Positions 25,833 through 34,091 of a DNA stretch of 64,000 bases are shown piece after piece. The position numbers and the translations under genes were made by a program. The DNA lies in NCBI RefSeq assembly GCF_003019815.1, contig NZ_CP027773.1, positions 2,553,001-2,617,000 on the forward strand. The letters run 5' to 3'. The notes under the pieces were generated by a model that made no database searches, had not been told where the DNA came from, and saw only the letters and a list, made by a program, of their open reading frames with translations. This DNA comes from Variovorax sp. PMC12. GTDB lineage: Bacteria; Pseudomonadota; Gammaproteobacteria; Burkholderiales; Burkholderiaceae_C. Position 1 is the first letter of the stretch. The number at the start of each line of letters is the position of its first letter.

Positions 25833-25937
25833 GGAGAAGCTCGATGAGGGAAAGAACAGACGGCCCGCATTTGCGGCGTCCTACAGGCCGTGATTGTCGG
25901 CGCTGGCAAAAACGGTGCGTACCACCACGCAAACCCC

Positions 25938-27173
25938 ATGCCGGCCACTGTTCTTTCCACCTCTCCCGTGTCGCAGCCGTCCGCGCGGCCACCGTCGAAG
26001 CCCACGCCCATCGCCAACGGGCTGGTCTACGTGAACCCCGACATGCCGGGCATTCGCCGCCTGAAGCACGGCACGCGCTTTCGCTACCGCGACGCCAAGG
26101 GCCAATGGCTGCGCGACGTGGACGAAATCTCGCGCATCCGCATGCTGGCCATTCCGCCGGCCTACACCCAGGTCTGGATCTGCCCGCTGCCCAACGGCCA
26201 CCTGCAGGCCACCGGCATCGACGCGCGCGGGCGCAAGCAGTACCGCTACCACGCCGACTGGCGCGTGATGAAGGACGAGACCAAGTTCGAGCGGCTCGAA
26301 GCCTTCGCGCTCGCGCTGCCGCGCATCCGTGCCCGCGTGGCGCGCGACCTGCAGGCCGACAGGAAAAACAAGGCGCCCGACCGCAGCCAGGTGCTGGCGG
26401 CGCTGGTGCGCCTGCTCGACACCACCCTGCTGCGCATCGGCAACGAGGAGTACGCAAGCAGCAACGGCTCCTACGGCCTCACCACGCTGCGCAACCGCCA
26501 TGTGGACGTGCACGGCACCGCGCTGCGGCTGCGCTTCAAGGGCAAGAGCGGCGTGATGCACGAGGCCAGGCTGGAAGACCCGCGCGTGGCCAAGGTGGTG
26601 CGGCAGTGCCAGCAGTTGCCCGGGCAGGCCCTGTTCCAGTACGCGGGCGAAGACGGCGAGCTGCACAGCGTGTCGTCCACCGACGTGAACGACTATCTTG
26701 CCGAAGCCTCGCCCGGCGAACGCTTCACCGCCAAGGACTTCCGCACCTGGCACGGCACGGTGCAGGCCCTGGAGCTCACCCGGCTGGCCTGCGAGCCGGG
26801 GCGCAGCGCGACGGACGGCACCCGCTACCGCGCCAAGGACATCCTCGCGGCAGTCGCCAAGCAGCTCGGCAACACGCCGGCGGTCTGCAAGAAGGCCTAT
26901 GTGCACCCGGCCGTGCTGGCGCTGGGCAGCGCGCTGTCGGACAACGATGAAGACGCCGCCACCGCGCTGTTCGAGAAGATCGCGGGCCGCAAGACCGCGC
27001 GGCCTTCACGCGGGCTCTATGCGGCCGAACGCCGGCTGCAGGCCTTCCTGCGCACGCACCGGCAAGCGCAGGCGCGTGCTGCGGCGGGCGACAGCCGCCG
27101 AGGCGGCAGGAAGGTTCAGGCCGCGGTGGCGAGCGCGAAGCGCACGCTGTCGCCGTCCACGGCGACGACGTAA
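25938..27173 (+). CDS. Type IB DNA topoisomerase (poxvirus-like)
   Basis: A 411-residue bacterial topoisomerase IB, which relaxes supercoils through a 3'-phosphotyrosine. The N-terminal domain carries GIRRLKHGTRFRYRDAKG and RIRMLAIPPAYTQVWI. The catalytic domain carries LLRIGNEEYASSNGSYGLTT, KDFRTWHGT (Arg and His) and the active Tyr in CKKAYVHP. I prefer the ATG at 25938; an in-frame GTG at 25890 would add 16 unlikely residues. The final 20 codons overlap the convergent gene by 58 bp. Confidence 0.92.
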   Translation: MPATVLSTSPVSQPSARPPSKPTPIANGLVYVNPDMPGIRRLKHGTRFRYRDAKGQWLRDVDEISRIRMLAIPPAYTQVWICPLPNGHLQATGIDARGRKQYRYHADWRVMKDETKFERLEAFALALPRIRARVARDLQADRKNKAPDRSQVLAALVRLLDTTLLRIGNEEYASSNGSYGLTTLRNRHVDVHGTALRLRFKGKSGVMHEARLEDPRVAKVVRQCQQLPGQALFQYAGEDGELHSVSSTDVNDYLAEASPGERFTAKDFRTWHGTVQALELTRLACEPGRSATDGTRYRAKDILAAVAKQLGNTPAVCKKAYVHPAVLALGSALSDNDEDAATALFEKIAGRKTARPSRGLYAAERRLQAFLRTHRQAQARAAAGDSRRGGRKVQAAVASAKRTLSPSTATT

Positions 27174-27796
27174 CCCAGGTCTTCCGCCAGGTTCTGCAGC
27201 GCGACGGCATCGATGGCCAGCGCGCGCGGCGCACGATGCGCATCGAGCACGGCGTCGGTGGCGCCCGCTTCGCGCGGCATTGCAGAAAGCCGCAGCGCAT
27301 TGGCGCCTTCGGCCTGCACGCGGATCGTGCCGGCTTCGTCGGCACTGTCGTGCAGGTAGCCCAGCACGCCGAGGAACAGATAGCGCAAGGCCGCCGCCGC
27401 GGGCCAGCGTTGCTCGTCCTCGCTCGGTTCGAGCGCGGGGTCGATGTCGAGCGTCACGCCGTGCAGGTCGAAGGCCGCGCGCATCAAGGTCGTGCATTGC
27501 GCCACCAGCGCGCTGCGGGCGATGCCGTCGTCGGTGGTCGCCAGTTCCCAGTCGCGCAGCGAGCGGATGGCACCGACCAGTTCGGCCACCTGGTTGTCGA
27601 TCAGCGCCACGCGCTCTTCGCAGGCGGCGGCATCGACGGTGGCTGCGCTGACCTGCCGCTTGAGCATCAGCAGCGCCATGCGGATCACCGAGACCGGCGC
27701 CGCCATGTCGTGCCGCAGGGCGGGCAGGGCCCGGGTGAGAAGTTCGTGGCGCACGCCTGCGGCGATCCAGCTGCGCGCACTGGGAGAAGACTTCAT
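27116..27796 (-). CDS. HisKA-like protein without a complete kinase domain
   Basis: A 226-residue soluble protein. Residues 25-75 resemble a histidine-kinase dimerisation helix with the phosphoacceptor motif RHDMAAPVSVIRM (His29). The C-terminal half (WPAAAALRYLFLGVLGYLHD) looks like a degenerate HATPase fold without the N, G1 and G2 boxes. This layout resembles histidine phosphotransferase-like proteins such as ChpT or RsbT relatives, but I cannot assign a pathway. The start is ATG 27796; a longer frame to 27868 is possible. Its 3' end overlaps the topoisomerase gene tail-to-tail. Confidence 0.65.
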   Translation of the reverse strand: MKSSPSARSWIAAGVRHELLTRALPALRHDMAAPVSVIRMALLMLKRQVSAATVDAAACEERVALIDNQVAELVGAIRSLRDWELATTDDGIARSALVAQCTTLMRAAFDLHGVTLDIDPALEPSEDEQRWPAAAALRYLFLGVLGYLHDSADEAGTIRVQAEGANALRLSAMPREAGATDAVLDAHRAPRALAIDAVALQNLAEDLGYVVAVDGDSVRFALATAA

Positions 27797-27876
27797 TGCG
27801 CGGCTGCCAGAGGCGTGGGGTTCATCGGCACGGTCACGGGTACTTCCTGAAACGAGAGGGAGTAACAAGTATCGTG

Positions 27877-27894
27877 CCCGGCTACCGCGCCGGG
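27877..27894 (-). terminator. Possible terminator hairpin after the DUF3606 gene
   Basis: CCCGGC and GCCGGG form a 6-bp stem around TACCGC. A second small hairpin (GTAGG/CCTAC) lies between it and the DUF3606 stop. No T-run follows on the minus strand, so a terminator role is weakly supported. Confidence 0.3.
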
Positions 27895-27916
27895 TGTAGG
27901 AGCGAGCCTACGAGCC

Positions 27917-28096
27917 TCAGGGCTTGCCCAGGTAGGTGCGCACGTCCTTCACCAGCACACCGGCGGCGGCGATGGCCGAGCGCAACTGCGCTTCGGTCAC
28001 GCCCAGCGTCTGGGTCCAGTAGCGCACTTCGTGCGCCTCGTTCACGTTGATGCGGGCGGCGTCTGGCGGCCCGCGCTTGCTCAAGTCATCGGCCAT
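27917..28096 (-). CDS. DUF3606 domain small protein
   Basis: A 59-residue protein matching the DUF3606 pattern: a short charged start, INVNEAHEVRYWTQTLGVTE, then LRSAIAAAGVLVKDVRTYLG. The conserved pair 'E.EV.YW...L..T...L..A' is clear. The ATG at 28096 has a good site (AAAGGAAAT). Function unknown; members are common small proteins in Proteobacteria, often near regulators. It stands alone between the HisKA-like gene and a CoA ligase. Confidence 0.82.
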   Translation of the reverse strand: MADDLSKRGPPDAARINVNEAHEVRYWTQTLGVTEAQLRSAIAAAGVLVKDVRTYLGKP

Positions 28097-28207
28097 GGTG
28101 ATTTCCTTTGTAGAAGGAACCACGATGCGGCGCGCCCCGGAGGCGCGTGGAAGGACTGCGGCGCACCCGCTTGCAGGAAAACGCGAAGCGCCCGGCGGCA
28201 CACCTGC

Positions 28208-29710
28208 CTACGCTGCGCGCAGCCGCGCCTGCAGTTCGCGCTTGAGCAGCTTGCCGTTGGGGGTGGTCGGCATGGTATCGATCACCTCGATGCGGGTGGG
28301 GCGCTTGTAGGGCGACAGGTGCTCCGCCAGGTGTGCGCGCAGCGCCGCCTCATCGAGCACCGCACCCGGCTCCAGCTCCACGAAGGCGACCACCTGCTCG
28401 TTGCCATCCGCCTCTGGCACGCCGACCACCGCGCACAGGTGCACGCCGCCGAAACGGCCGATGACCGCCTCGACCTCCGCCGGATAGACATTGAAGCCCG
28501 AGCGGATGATCATTTCCTTGAGTCGGCCGACCACGAACAGCGCGCCGTCGGGGCCGAAGCGCCCGAGGTCGCCGGTGGCGTACCAGCCGCCGGGGCGCAT
28601 CACCTGCGCGGTGGCGGCCGCGTCGCGGAAATAGCCGAGCATGAGGCCCGGGCCGCGCAGCCAGATCTCGCCGGTGTCGCCTTGCGGCACGTCGCGCCCC
28701 TCGATCGACACGATGCGGGCCTCGCCGCCCTCCACCGCATGGCCGGCCGCCGTGTCCGAACGCGGGGCTTCCGTGCGCGTGAGGAACACCGAGCCCGCGT
28801 ACTCCGAGAGCCCGTAGCCGTAGTGCAGCGGCTGGCCGAACAGCCGCTCCACGCGCTGCTTGAGCGCGGGGTCGAGCGGAGCCGAACCGGTGTACACGTA
28901 GCGCAGATGCGGAAAGCGCGGCACCACGCGCTCGCTGTCGATGTGGGCCAGCAGGCGCGCGTACATGGTCGGCGGCCCGAGCAGGTTGGACACCTGCTCG
29001 TGCGCCAGCGCCTGCAGCATGTCGGCCGGCGAGAAGCTGCCGCGCAGCACCAGCGAAGCGCCGCCGGTGAGCGCGGCCATCAGCACGGTGCCGATGCCGA
29101 AGATGTGCGTCATCGGCAGGAAGGCGTAGGCACGGTCGCGTTCGCTCAGCGCCCTCACGCCAGCCGACACCCGCCCGAAGTGCAGCAGCCCGCGGTGCGA
29201 GACCATCACACCCTTCGGCGTGCCCGAAGTGCCGGAGGTGAAGATGATGGCGGCGGTGTCGGCCAGGGCCGGGTCGGGCTCGGTGCGCGCTTCTTCGCGC
29301 GTTGCCGAGCGCATCACGCCCGCAAGCGAGGACGGCACCGCACCGGCGCGCCGGGCGTGCTGTTCGGCCGCCTGCGAAGCGCTTGTGGTGAAGCAGCAAA
29401 GGCGCGCGTCCGCCCGTTCCACGATCGCCGCGATCTCGCCCGGCGACATGCGCGCATTCACGCCGCAAGACCATGCGCCGATGCGGCTGCACGCCATCAG
29501 AAGCGCGATGTGCGCGGCGCAGTTCTCGGCCACCAGCACCACGCGGTCGGTCGGACGCACGCCGGCGTCCAGCAGGTCTTGCGTGGCGGTTTCGGCCATT
29601 GCCTGCAGCGCCGCGTAGGTGGTCGTGGCGCCGGGCTCGAAAAGAAAGACTGCCTCCGGCGTGCGTGCCGCGCGGGCCTCCAGCAGCTCGTGAATGCGTG
29701 ATTGCCGCAT
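28208..29710 (-). CDS. AMP-dependent acyl-CoA ligase (class I adenylate-forming)
   Basis: A 500-residue acyl-CoA synthetase. The P-loop IFTSGTSGTPKGVMVSHRG, the adenylate motif YGYGLSEYAG, the TGDLGRFGPDG loop and the C-terminal catalytic Lys in TPNGKLLKREL are all intact. It activates a carboxylic acid to its CoA thioester through an acyl-AMP. It starts 3 bp after a Bug receptor stop and lies downstream of a fused acyl-CoA dehydrogenase, so it probably activates the imported acid before oxidation. The substrate cannot be read from the sequence. Confidence 0.92.
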   Translation of the reverse strand: MRQSRIHELLEARAARTPEAVFLFEPGATTTYAALQAMAETATQDLLDAGVRPTDRVVLVAENCAAHIALLMACSRIGAWSCGVNARMSPGEIAAIVERADARLCCFTTSASQAAEQHARRAGAVPSSLAGVMRSATREEARTEPDPALADTAAIIFTSGTSGTPKGVMVSHRGLLHFGRVSAGVRALSERDRAYAFLPMTHIFGIGTVLMAALTGGASLVLRGSFSPADMLQALAHEQVSNLLGPPTMYARLLAHIDSERVVPRFPHLRYVYTGSAPLDPALKQRVERLFGQPLHYGYGLSEYAGSVFLTRTEAPRSDTAAGHAVEGGEARIVSIEGRDVPQGDTGEIWLRGPGLMLGYFRDAAATAQVMRPGGWYATGDLGRFGPDGALFVVGRLKEMIIRSGFNVYPAEVEAVIGRFGGVHLCAVVGVPEADGNEQVVAFVELEPGAVLDEAALRAHLAEHLSPYKRPTRIEVIDTMPTTPNGKLLKRELQARLRAA

Positions 29711-29713
29711 CGC

Positions 29714-30700
29714 CTATTCCGCCTCGATGCCCTTGGACGCGGTGGCCCAGAGCTGCCGGTCCGACTTGCCCTTGGTAGCGAGCAGGTCGGCCGCGCCGGA
29801 CCACACGTCGTAGCCCTGCTCGCGCAGGCGGCTCGCGATGTCTTCGCGCGCCAGCATCTTCTGCGCGGCGACATTCATGCGCACGACCAGTGCCGGGTCC
29901 ATGCGCGCCGGGCCGTACAGGCCGAACCAGCCGCCCACGTCGTAGCCCGCCACGCCCGACTCGATCATGGTCGGCACCTCCGGCAGCATGCGGTTGCGCT
30001 GGCGCGAGGTGACGGCCAGCGCGCGCACCTTGCCGGACTGGATGAAGGGCTTGGAGGTCGCGATGATGTCGAACATCATCGTCACCGTGCCCGCCATCAC
30101 GTCGGCCAGCGCGGGTGCGCTGCCCTTGTACGGCACATGGGTGAGCTGCACGCCGGCCATCTTCTCGAGCAGCGCGCCGCTCAGGTGGTTCGAGGCGCCC
30201 ACGCCCGCCGAGCCGTAGAACACCTTGCCTGGCCGCGCTTTCGCATATTCGAGCAGCTCGGCCACGCTGCGCACCGGCACGTCGTTGTTGATGACGAGCA
30301 CGTTGGTGTAGTCCACCAGCGGCGCGATGGGCACGAGGTCCTTCATCGGGTCGAACGCCATGTGCCGCTGCACGTTGGGGTTGATGGTGATGGTCGGGCT
30401 CGCGCCGAAGAACAGCATCGTGCCGTCGGCCGCGGCCTTGGCCACCGCGTCGCCGCCGAGCGAGCCGCTCGCGCCGGGCCGGTTGTCCACGATCACCTGC
30501 GTGCCCAGCGCCTGGCTCAGCGCCGGCGCGAGCAGGCGCGCGGCCCCATCCACCGGGCCGCCGGCCGAATAGCCGACCACCAGCTTGATGAGCGGCGGCA
30601 ATGGCTGCTGCGCGAAGGCGCGGTGCGGCAGTGCGCCGAGTGCCGCGCCGCCGGCCAGCCCGGCCATGAGTTGGCGGCGCGAGAAGTGAGTCGATGTCAT
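29714..30700 (-). CDS. Bug-family (TctC-like) periplasmic solute receptor
   Basis: A 328-residue receptor with a twin-arginine-type start (SRRQLMAGLAGG), cleavage near HRAFAQ, and family motifs IKLVVGYSAGGPVDGAAR, VDNRPGASGS and HVPYKGSAPALAD. It is encoded between the fused acyl-CoA dehydrogenase and the CoA ligase on the same strand, so it is likely to bind the acid that the ligase activates. No TctAB partners are present in the window. Confidence 0.9.
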   Translation of the reverse strand: MTSTHFSRRQLMAGLAGGAALGALPHRAFAQQPLPPLIKLVVGYSAGGPVDGAARLLAPALSQALGTQVIVDNRPGASGSLGGDAVAKAAADGTMLFFGASPTITINPNVQRHMAFDPMKDLVPIAPLVDYTNVLVINNDVPVRSVAELLEYAKARPGKVFYGSAGVGASNHLSGALLEKMAGVQLTHVPYKGSAPALADVMAGTVTMMFDIIATSKPFIQSGKVRALAVTSRQRNRMLPEVPTMIESGVAGYDVGGWFGLYGPARMDPALVVRMNVAAQKMLAREDIASRLREQGYDVWSGAADLLATKGKSDRQLWATASKGIEAE

Positions 30701-30767
30701 GAGCGTTGTCTCCTGTTGTTGATCTACAAGTCAGGCTCGAAAGCCAGGCAGGACTGTTCTTTCGTGA

Positions 30768-30855
30768 AACACCGCGGAACCGGCTTTGCCGGGCCGCAGG
30801 TGTTGCCCCCGGTAGGGGGTTGGCGAAGCGACACGAAGTGCGCGAAGACTGGGGG
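30768..30855 (+). repeat. Structured repeat family B, copy 1
   Basis: An 88-bp element almost identical to 45433-45521. It contains nested pairs AACACC/GGTGTT and CCGGC-TTT-GCCGG, then a CCCCC-GGTA-GGGGG hairpin and the tail GGCGAAGCGACACGAAGTG. It ends 6 bp from the stop codon of the fused acyl-CoA dehydrogenase gene (minus strand), so it would lie in that transcript's 3' untranslated region. It fills most of the 161-bp gap before the Bug gene. Confidence 0.85.
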
Positions 30856-30861
30856 CGAGCC

Positions 30862-33189
30862 TCATGCAGGCAAATCGAGGACTTGCCGCGCGAGGATGTT
30901 GCGCTGTATCTCGTTGGTGCCGCCGTAGATCATTGCGGCCGTCGAACCGATGAGCGGCGAGAGCACGTTGAAGCTCTGCCCGTCGAGCACCTGGTCGCCG
31001 GCCACGGCGCCCTGCTCTTCGGCCGCCTCGACCAGCAGCGCGCCGATGCGGTGATAGGTCTCGCTGGCCCAGATCTTCAGCAGCGACACCGAAGCGGGCA
31101 GCGGCTTTCCGGCCCGCACGATGTTCGCGAAGCCCGTGTACGCCGCCGACAGGTCGAGCACGTCGAGCCGCAGCGCCGCGAAGCGCTGCGCGAACACCGG
31201 GTCGGCAAACAGCCGCCGCGCCTGCGCCAGCCGCGCAAGCTGCCCCAGCGCGTACTGCGACTGCTTGGGGCTGCCCAGGAAGATGCGCTCGAAGCCCAGC
31301 AACGCCTTCGCGATGGTCCACCCGCCGTGCAGCCTGCCGACCAGGTTTTCCGCCGGCACGCGCACGTTGTCGAAGAACACCTCGCAGAACTCCGGCTCGC
31401 CGGCCAGCGTGCGGATCGGCCGGATGGTGATGCCCGGCGTGCGCAGGTCGCACAGCAGGAAGCTGATGCCCTCCTGCTTGCGCGCGTCCTTGTCGGTGCG
31501 CACCAGCATGAAGATGTGGTTGGCGTCCTGCGCGAGCGTGGTCCAGATCTTCTGGCCGTTGACCACGAAGTGCTCGCCCTGCGCGTCGCGCGCCGGCATC
31601 GCCTCGGTGCGCAGGCCCGCGAGGTCCGAACCGGCATTGGGCTCCGAGTAACCCTGGCACCACACATGCTCGCCGCTGAGGATGCGCGGCAGAAAGCGCT
31701 GCTGCTGTTCGGGCGTGCCGTGCTGTATGAGCAGCGGGCCGATCATCACGATGCCCTGGTCGGGCGCGCGCGCCACGCCGTGCTGCTCCAGCTCCTCGAT
31801 CCACGCGATGAGCTTGTCGGCCGGCAGGCCCATGCCGCCGTGCGCCTGCGGCCATGCGGGCGCGATCCAGCCTTGCGCCGACAGCGTGAGATACCACTCG
31901 CGCATCTCGCTCCATCGCGCGCGGTGCGACAGGTAGCGAAGCTGCTGCGGATAGCGCTGCTGCAGGAAGGCGCGCACCATGCGGCGGAAGTCGGCCTCGG
32001 GCAACGCCGCCCAGTCGGCGGTGCGGGGGAATCCGCCCTGCCACTGCGCAGTGCCCGCTGCCGCCTCCGCATCGCGCGACAGCGATGCATGCCGGTGCCG
32101 GTGCGCGCTGGCATTGCCCAGCCAGGCCGACAGGCACAGCACGCGCTTGTAGAACAGGCTCAGGTCGCATTCCTGCGTGTAGCCGATGGCGCCATGCAGC
32201 TGCACCGATGCGCGCGAGGCCTGCAGCGCGGCCGCCGTGCAGCGCGCATTGACGCGGCTGGCCTCGGCCTCCATGCGCTCTGCCGTCGGTTCCTGCCCCG
32301 CCTGCGCCAGCACCTCGTCCAGCGTCGCCTTCGCCACTTCGAGGTGGATGAACATGTCGACGCAGCGGTGCTGCAGCGCCTGGAAGCTGCCGATGGGCTT
32401 GCCGAACTGCGAGCGCGTGCGCAGGTAGGCCAGCGTCTGCGCGAGCATGGCCTGCCCCGCGCCCAGCAGCTCGGCCGACTGCAGGATCTGCCCGCCCGCG
32501 AGCGCCCGGCGCAGCGCCTCCTGCGCGGCCGGGCCCTCGGCCAGCACAGCGTCGGCCGGCAGCCTGACGTGCTCGAAGCGCAGGTTCGACGCCTGGCTGC
32601 CGTCGACCAGCGGCACCGGCGTTTCGCTCACGCCCACGGTGCCGCGCGGCACCCACAGCAGCACCGCGTCGTCTTCGCCACGCGCCGACACCAGCCAGCC
32701 GCTGGCGGCGGCGCCGGGCAGCACCATGAGCTTTTCGCCCTGCAGCAGCACGCCGCCGGCATCGCCCGCCAACGCTTCGCAGCCGCAGGCCAGCGGCACC
32801 GCGCTGAGGTCGCCCGCGCTCTCCTGCCACGCCAGCGCCGGCAGGCTGCGGCCCGCGACCAGTTCGGCCAGCAGCGTATCGGCGCGCGGGGTGTGCAGCG
32901 CCGACAGCAGCAGCGCGCCGAGGCCAGCCACGGCCAGCAATGGCTCCGGCGCCGCGTGCTCGCCGGCCGCGCGCAGAATTTCCGCCGCACCGGCCAGCCC
33001 CAGCGCGAGGCCGCCGGCCGATTCGGGCGCCAGCATGCCGGGCCAGCCCAGGGCGGCGATGTCGCGCCAGCCTTCGGCCTCGTCGGCATCCGGTTGTTCC
33101 ATGCGCTGGCGCCGCCGCTGGGTGGCGCGGCTGCGAACGAAGTAGTCGAGCGCCGATTCGCGCACCGCCGAAAGTGATTCAAGGTCCAT
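30862..33189 (-). CDS. Fused double acyl-CoA dehydrogenase
   Basis: A 775-residue protein made of two acyl-CoA dehydrogenase domains, about residues 1-365 and 385-775. Each has its own FAD region; the second shows GYSEPNAGSDLAGLRTEA, INGQKIWTT-like VVNGQKIWTT and MIYGGTNEIQRNI. The usual catalytic Glu of YEGT is Gly in the second domain (IYGGT), and no equivalent is visible in the first. This resembles a fusion of the two subunits of alpha2beta2 dehydrogenases. The start is ATG 33189; an ATG at 33231 is possible. It faces a divergent citrate-synthase-type gene 107 bp away. Confidence 0.87.
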   Translation of the reverse strand: MDLESLSAVRESALDYFVRSRATQRRRQRMEQPDADEAEGWRDIAALGWPGMLAPESAGGLALGLAGAAEILRAAGEHAAPEPLLAVAGLGALLLSALHTPRADTLLAELVAGRSLPALAWQESAGDLSAVPLACGCEALAGDAGGVLLQGEKLMVLPGAAASGWLVSARGEDDAVLLWVPRGTVGVSETPVPLVDGSQASNLRFEHVRLPADAVLAEGPAAQEALRRALAGGQILQSAELLGAGQAMLAQTLAYLRTRSQFGKPIGSFQALQHRCVDMFIHLEVAKATLDEVLAQAGQEPTAERMEAEASRVNARCTAAALQASRASVQLHGAIGYTQECDLSLFYKRVLCLSAWLGNASAHRHRHASLSRDAEAAAGTAQWQGGFPRTADWAALPEADFRRMVRAFLQQRYPQQLRYLSHRARWSEMREWYLTLSAQGWIAPAWPQAHGGMGLPADKLIAWIEELEQHGVARAPDQGIVMIGPLLIQHGTPEQQQRFLPRILSGEHVWCQGYSEPNAGSDLAGLRTEAMPARDAQGEHFVVNGQKIWTTLAQDANHIFMLVRTDKDARKQEGISFLLCDLRTPGITIRPIRTLAGEPEFCEVFFDNVRVPAENLVGRLHGGWTIAKALLGFERIFLGSPKQSQYALGQLARLAQARRLFADPVFAQRFAALRLDVLDLSAAYTGFANIVRAGKPLPASVSLLKIWASETYHRIGALLVEAAEEQGAVAGDQVLDGQSFNVLSPLIGSTAAMIYGGTNEIQRNILARQVLDLPA

Positions 33190-33295
33190 CGCCGCAGCGT
33201 GCCCGAAGACCCCGCCGCCGAGCATTTGCATTTGCCGAAGGGAGGGTTTCGCATTCAGAGAGCCACCCCGCGCGAGGCGGGGCTAGATTCGGCGC

Positions 33296-34081
33296 ATGAC
33301 CACCAAGATCAAGAAATCCCTGCATACGGAGCTGGGCCACAGCACGCCCGACAGGATCACCGTGCGCGGGCGCGACCTGCCTTCGGAAATCCTCGGCCAC
33401 CTCAACCTGGGCGACATGGCCTTCCTGGAGCTGACCGGGCGCATCCCGACGCCCCAGGAGTCGGTGACCTTCAATGCCATCGTCGTCACGCTGGTGGAGC
33501 ACGGCATCACGCCCAGCGCCCTGGCGGCGCGCCTTACCTATGCGGGCGCTCCCGAAGCGCTGCAGGCCGCCGTGGCAGCCGGGCTCTGCGGACTGGGCAC
33601 GGTGTTCGTCGGCAGCACCGAAGGCGCGGCCAGGATGCTCTACGAAGCAATCCCCTTCGGCGAGAAACCCACGCGCCCGCTCGCCGACATGGCGAAGGAC
33701 ATCGTGGCCGACCACCGCGCGCGCAAGCAGATCGTGCCGGGCCTGGGCCATCCGCTGCACAAGCCCATCGACCCGCGCACGCCGCGCCTGTTCCAGATCG
33801 CGGCGGAGAACGGGCTCTCCAGCCACTATGTCGCGCTGATGCAGGCGGTGCAGGAAGAAGCCGAGCGGGTGTCGGGCAAGTCGCTGCCGATCAACGCCAC
33901 AGGTGCCATCGGCGCGATCGCGGCGGAGTTCGGTTTTCCCTGGAAGATCATTCGCGGCTTCGGCGTGATGGCGCGCGCCATCGGCCTCGTGGGCCATATC
34001 CTGGAAGAGATCGACGACCCGATGGCGGTGGAGATCTGGCAACGCGTGGAGAAGGAAGCCGGCGGCCCGCGCCAGGACTGA
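33296..34081 (+). CDS. Citryl-CoA lyase / short citrate synthase-family protein
   Basis: A 261-residue protein covering only the C-terminal part of the citrate synthase fold, as in citryl-CoA lyases and the C-terminal domain of ATP-citrate lyase. Landmarks are HLNLGDMAFLELTGRIP, VPGLGHPLHKPIDPRTPRL (a catalytic His in GLGHPLH) and INATGAIGAIAAEFGFP. Such proteins cleave or condense citryl-CoA-like thioesters to an acyl-CoA and a 2-oxo acid. It starts a plus-strand operon with an acyl-CoA dehydrogenase (10-bp gap) and an MmgE/PrpD gene. The true substrate here may be a substituted citryl- or malyl-type CoA. Confidence 0.83.
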   Translation: MTTKIKKSLHTELGHSTPDRITVRGRDLPSEILGHLNLGDMAFLELTGRIPTPQESVTFNAIVVTLVEHGITPSALAARLTYAGAPEALQAAVAAGLCGLGTVFVGSTEGAARMLYEAIPFGEKPTRPLADMAKDIVADHRARKQIVPGLGHPLHKPIDPRTPRLFQIAAENGLSSHYVALMQAVQEEAERVSGKSLPINATGAIGAIAAEFGFPWKIIRGFGVMARAIGLVGHILEEIDDPMAVEIWQRVEKEAGGPRQD

Positions 34082-34091
34082 GCAAAGAACG

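Noticed and set aside
30706..33177. Plus-strand open frame of about 823 codons opposite the fused acyl-CoA dehydrogenase
   Set aside because: Antisense shadow; Arg/Gln/His-rich with no motifs.
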